From NCBI GenBank assembly GCA_045589235.1, contig JAZNOR010000064.1:1-16269 (forward strand): a stretch of 16,269 bases of DNA, read 5' to 3'. Positions 14,711 through 16,269 of the stretch are shown piece by piece. The translations under genes were made by a program, and so were the position numbers. How positions within the stretch are numbered: the stretch's first letter is position 1; each line of letters begins with the position of its first letter. The notes beneath the pieces were generated by a model, which did no database searches, was not told the DNA's origin, and was given only the letters and a program-made list of their open reading frames with translations. The DNA comes from RGIG7332 sp045589235. Its GTDB lineage: Bacteria > Bacillota > Clostridia > Oscillospirales > JAAYXM01.

Positions 14711-14816
14711 GTGCAGAGTAGATATCGGTGGGTAAAGTGCTGTGTGGACGGGGAGTTGCCGCGCAGACGAAAGTGTTTTAACACTGCCGTACCGTTTATC
14801 GCATCCCGCTGCCACA
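14711..14816 (+). ncRNA. Tetrahydrofolate (THF, folate) riboswitch aptamer
   Basis: The sequence carries THF-aptamer hallmarks: AGAGTAGAT after P1, GGTAAAGTG, GACGAA and GCATCCCGC before the P1 3' strand. Readable helices: P1 GTGCAG (14711-14716) with CTGCCAC (14809-14815); P2 14721-14729 with 14791-14800; an 8-bp helix 14740-14747 with 14759-14766; hairpin 14772-14776 with 14781-14785. Loop GGGA (14751-14754) can pair with TCCC (14804-14807), the long-range pseudoknot of this class. The gene downstream is folT, the expected target. Assignment is by recognised consensus and structure; no covariance search was run. Confidence 0.9.
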
Positions 14817-14861
14817 CGGAAGAGATATTTCCTCTTTGTGGTTTGCAATGGCACAAGGAGG
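14812..14861 (+). promoter_or_regulatory. Translational expression platform of the folate riboswitch
   Basis: CCTCTTTGTG (14831-14840) pairs over 10 bases (one U-G) with CACAAGGAGG (14852-14861), which contains the folT ribosome binding site. The competing pairing joins CCACA (14812-14816) and AAGAG (14820-14824) with CTCTTTGTGG (14832-14841). The CCACA side also belongs to P1. Ligand-stabilised P1 would therefore free the anti-Shine-Dalgarno strand and shut off translation; without folate the ribosome binding site is open. This is an inference from pairing. Confidence 0.75.
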
Positions 14862-14868
14862 TATTTTT

Positions 14869-15411
14869 ATGTTCAAAATTTTTAAAGATTCGCTGTACGA
14901 AATTAAAAATGTGCACACTATGACACAGTGCGCGATATTTATAGCTCTTTATGTCGTACTCGATGCATTTTCCGTGAATTTTATGACTGTGCAATTTACT
15001 TTTTCATTTTTGGCACTCGCGGTTATTGCATATATCGCAGGACCAACAACTGCCTTTTTCTGTGGCGGTGCCTGCGAGGTGCTCGGTTATCTGCTCGCTC
15101 CCAAAACAGGTCCCCTGCACTTGGGATTTACTTTTACCGCGATGCTTACAGGTCTTGTTATGGGGCTGTTTTTGTACAAGCGCGATTTAAAGCTCTGGCG
15201 TGTTATTGTTTCTCGTTCAATCGTCGCTTTTATTTTGAATTTGTGTCTTAATACATATTGGATTTCAACAATGATCGGAAAAGCATATATGCTTATGCTT
15301 CCCGGCCGCGCACTTAAAACTGTAATTGAACTCCCTATTGATATCATTCTTATTTTCCTGGTTTTAAAATTAACAACTGTAATTGATAAAAGCTTTAAAA
15401 AATCCGCTTGA
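14869..15411 (+). CDS. folT: Folate ECF transporter S component FolT
   Basis: Membrane substrate-binding subunit that imports folate together with the shared ECF energising module (EcfA/A'/T), which is not in the window. The 180 residues have about six hydrophobic segments: 19-36, 42-57, 60-76, 86-104, 112-127 and 151-169. FolT-type signatures include PLHLGFTFTAMLTGLVMG (82-99) and LNTYWISTMIGKAYMLMLPG (127-146), followed by RALKTVIELPIDI. AAGGAGG ends 7 bases before the ATG at 14869; an in-frame TTG at 14836 would lie in the riboswitch platform and is rejected. Regulation by folate through the riboswitch is strongly supported by its position. The stop lies in the terminator stem. Confidence 0.93.
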   Translation: MFKIFKDSLYEIKNVHTMTQCAIFIALYVVLDAFSVNFMTVQFTFSFLALAVIAYIAGPTTAFFCGGACEVLGYLLAPKTGPLHLGFTFTAMLTGLVMGLFLYKRDLKLWRVIVSRSIVAFILNLCLNTYWISTMIGKAYMLMLPGRALKTVIELPIDIILIFLVLKLTTVIDKSFKKSA

Positions 15412-15422
15412 GTATTCAAGCG
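15405..15422. terminator. Bidirectional terminator between folT and yczE-like gene
   Basis: Stem CGCTTGA (15405-15411) with TCAAGCG (15416-15422), 4-base loop. The plus strand continues TATTTTTG and the minus strand GGATTTTTT. It serves both convergent genes; the folT stop forms part of the left arm. Confidence 0.85.
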
Positions 15423-15430
15423 TATTTTTG

Positions 15431-16084
15431 TTATCTTTTGAGTATTTTTTCAATTGGTTTTGTCAAAGCTTTCTGCCATAATTTAACAACAAAACCGGTT
15501 AGTATTGCAGAAATAACCGTTCCCTCGCGTGTTTCAAGCAGCGCTCCGTTAAATAGTAAAAGCGATAATAAAACAGATATCGCAACCCACGAAACATCAA
15601 AAATAACTTTCATTGTTGAAAAATCTTTACCCGATACAATAGACAGTGTTTTAACAAAAGCTTCGCCCGAATTTAAAAGTGCATCTGCCATAACACCGAG
15701 GGCTATACCGAGTGCCAAAAATACAACTCCAATCAGCACTAAAGAAAGTCGCACTACATAAACATCATTCGGGATAAAACCAACGAGCCACAGGCCGAAA
15801 TCCGTAAAATATCCAAATGCAAAGGATAGCGGAATTTGCATGAGCTGTATAAGCTTAAATCTCTTCCCAAGAATTAAAACCTGCCCTAAAAGCAAAATTA
15901 AATTTGAAATTATAAGCCACGTTCCAAGCGAAAAGAATTTAAATTTAAGACTTATTATATTTGCAACAGACGAGACCGGCGAAACACCAAGCTCCGCCCT
16001 TTTCGTAAAAGCAATTCCAATACCTATGAACATAAGCCCGATTATGAAAACAATGTGCCTTTTTAGTGTTTCTTTTTTCTTCAT
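15431..16084 (-). CDS. Integral membrane protein, YczE/DUF6198-like
   Basis: A 217-residue membrane protein resembling the YczE/YyaS/YitT-type family, whose role is not established. Hydrophobic segments lie at about 10-27, 54-72, 79-101, 112-134, 158-178 and 188-203. The N-terminal GLMFIGIGIAFTKRAELGVS and the internal repeat-like LVLIGVVFLALGIALGVMAD, each followed by a polar stretch, suggest two related halves. The ATG at 16082-16084 has AAAGGAG at about 14 bases, longer than ideal. The frame stays open upstream to a TGA at about 16180 but contains no ATG, GTG or TTG, so this start is the only canonical one. Transcribed from 16196-16224 and ended by the 15405-15422 hairpin. Confidence 0.85.
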   Translation of the reverse strand: MKKKETLKRHIVFIIGLMFIGIGIAFTKRAELGVSPVSSVANIISLKFKFFSLGTWLIISNLILLLGQVLILGKRFKLIQLMQIPLSFAFGYFTDFGLWLVGFIPNDVYVVRLSLVLIGVVFLALGIALGVMADALLNSGEAFVKTLSIVSGKDFSTMKVIFDVSWVAISVLLSLLLFNGALLETREGTVISAILTGFVVKLWQKALTKPIEKILKR

Positions 16085-16190
16085 TTCAAACCAAGAAGCT
16101 CCTTTAAGTTTCCGCCAAAAATTCTCAAATCTGCAAGCTATCCATCTCCAAAATTTATGTAACCGAAGCCATAGAGTCTGTCATCATTTT
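16085..16190 (-). other. Structured 5' leader of the yczE-like gene (unassigned)
   Basis: About 100 nt of leader lie between the predicted start site and the ATG. It holds a small hairpin closed by a C(UUCG)G tetraloop (16156-16173; TATGGC with GTTACATA, two bulged bases) and a weak hairpin over the ribosome binding site (AAGG-AGCT-TCTT). I could not match it to any riboswitch or leader class. Confidence 0.35.
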
Positions 16191-16195
16191 TTTAT

Positions 16196-16224
16196 ATTTT
16201 ACAATATCCAATTTTATAAGTCAA
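16196..16224 (-). promoter_or_regulatory. Promoter of the yczE-like gene
   Basis: On the minus strand TTGACT (16219-16224), 17 bases, TAAAAT (16196-16201). A further TATAAT at 16240-16245 lacks a -35. The remaining bases to the window edge hold no gene that I can see. Confidence 0.7.
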
Positions 16225-16269
16225 CCCGAACTTTTTCTTATTATACCGCTTCTGTTTTATTGACATTTC

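Noticed and set aside
14680..14994. Reading frames on both strands across the folT leader
   Set aside because: The region is explained by the folate riboswitch and its platform; these frames lack good ribosome binding sites.
16085..16180. Possible N-terminal extension of the yczE-like protein
   Set aside because: The frame is open back to a TGA but contains no ATG, GTG or TTG, and its tryptophan- and arginine-rich translation does not look like the family.
16115..16195. Two tiny upstream ORFs in the yczE leader (MMTDSMASVT and MDSLQI)
   Set aside because: They are too short and lack convincing ribosome binding sites; no run of one amino acid suggests attenuation.
16260..16265. TTGACA on the plus strand at the right edge
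   Set aside because: A matching -10 would lie outside the window, so a promoter cannot be supported.

Overview
The window looks like a low-to-mid GC, Gram-positive chromosome of the class Clostridia, most likely an Oscillospiraceae/Ruminococcaceae-type gut anaerobe. This rests on strong AGGAGG-type ribosome binding sites, sigma-A-like TTGACA/TATAAT promoters, a greA-lysS pair, ftsEX followed by a ctpA-type protease, and a folate-transporter gene (folT) behind a tetrahydrofolate riboswitch. The genus is an inference. I see no insertion sequence, phage gene, CRISPR array, tRNA or rRNA, and no non-coding stretch exceeds about 300 bases. This is an ordinary core-genome region with several well-defined regulatory features.

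Layout. 1-1552: greA and lysS on the minus strand (lysS runs off the left edge), from a consensus promoter embedded in the 3' end of an unrecognised gene (1539-2210, minus). 2265-7494: a five-gene minus-strand operon. It opens with a CdaR/PucR-type regulator, then ftsE, ftsX (14-base overlap), a coiled-coil M23 peptidoglycan hydrolase and an S41 C-terminal processing protease, and it ends at a hairpin. FtsEX is expected to gate the M23 hydrolase across the membrane; the protease may process envelope proteins. 7521-8775: a monocistronic MsmX/UgpC-type sugar-ABC ATPase with its own promoter and terminator and no permease genes nearby. 8882-9662: an RsuA-family pseudouridine synthase, divergent from the next operon.

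9689-13018: a plus-strand operon in which a ribbon-helix-helix (RHH) protein of unknown function overlaps clpB by 4 bases. Its promoter has two perfect consensus hexamers with a perfect 17-bp palindrome across the spacer, and I see no CIRCE or CtsR site. This is my best candidate for an undescribed regulatory system: an RHH repressor of clpB. 13035-13265: a 76-residue membrane protein sitting between two hairpins. 13273-14670: nfeD and a stomatin/QmcA-type SPFH gene, convergent with the small protein and sharing a terminator whose hairpin contains both stop codons.

14664-15422: folT, preceded by a tetrahydrofolate riboswitch with a readable translational switch, in which an anti-Shine-Dalgarno hairpin and its competitor are mutually exclusive. 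The folT promoter and the divergent nfeD promoter overlap at their -35 elements. 15431-16224: a YczE/DUF6198-like membrane protein on the minus strand, with a structured leader of about 100 nt that I could not assign.
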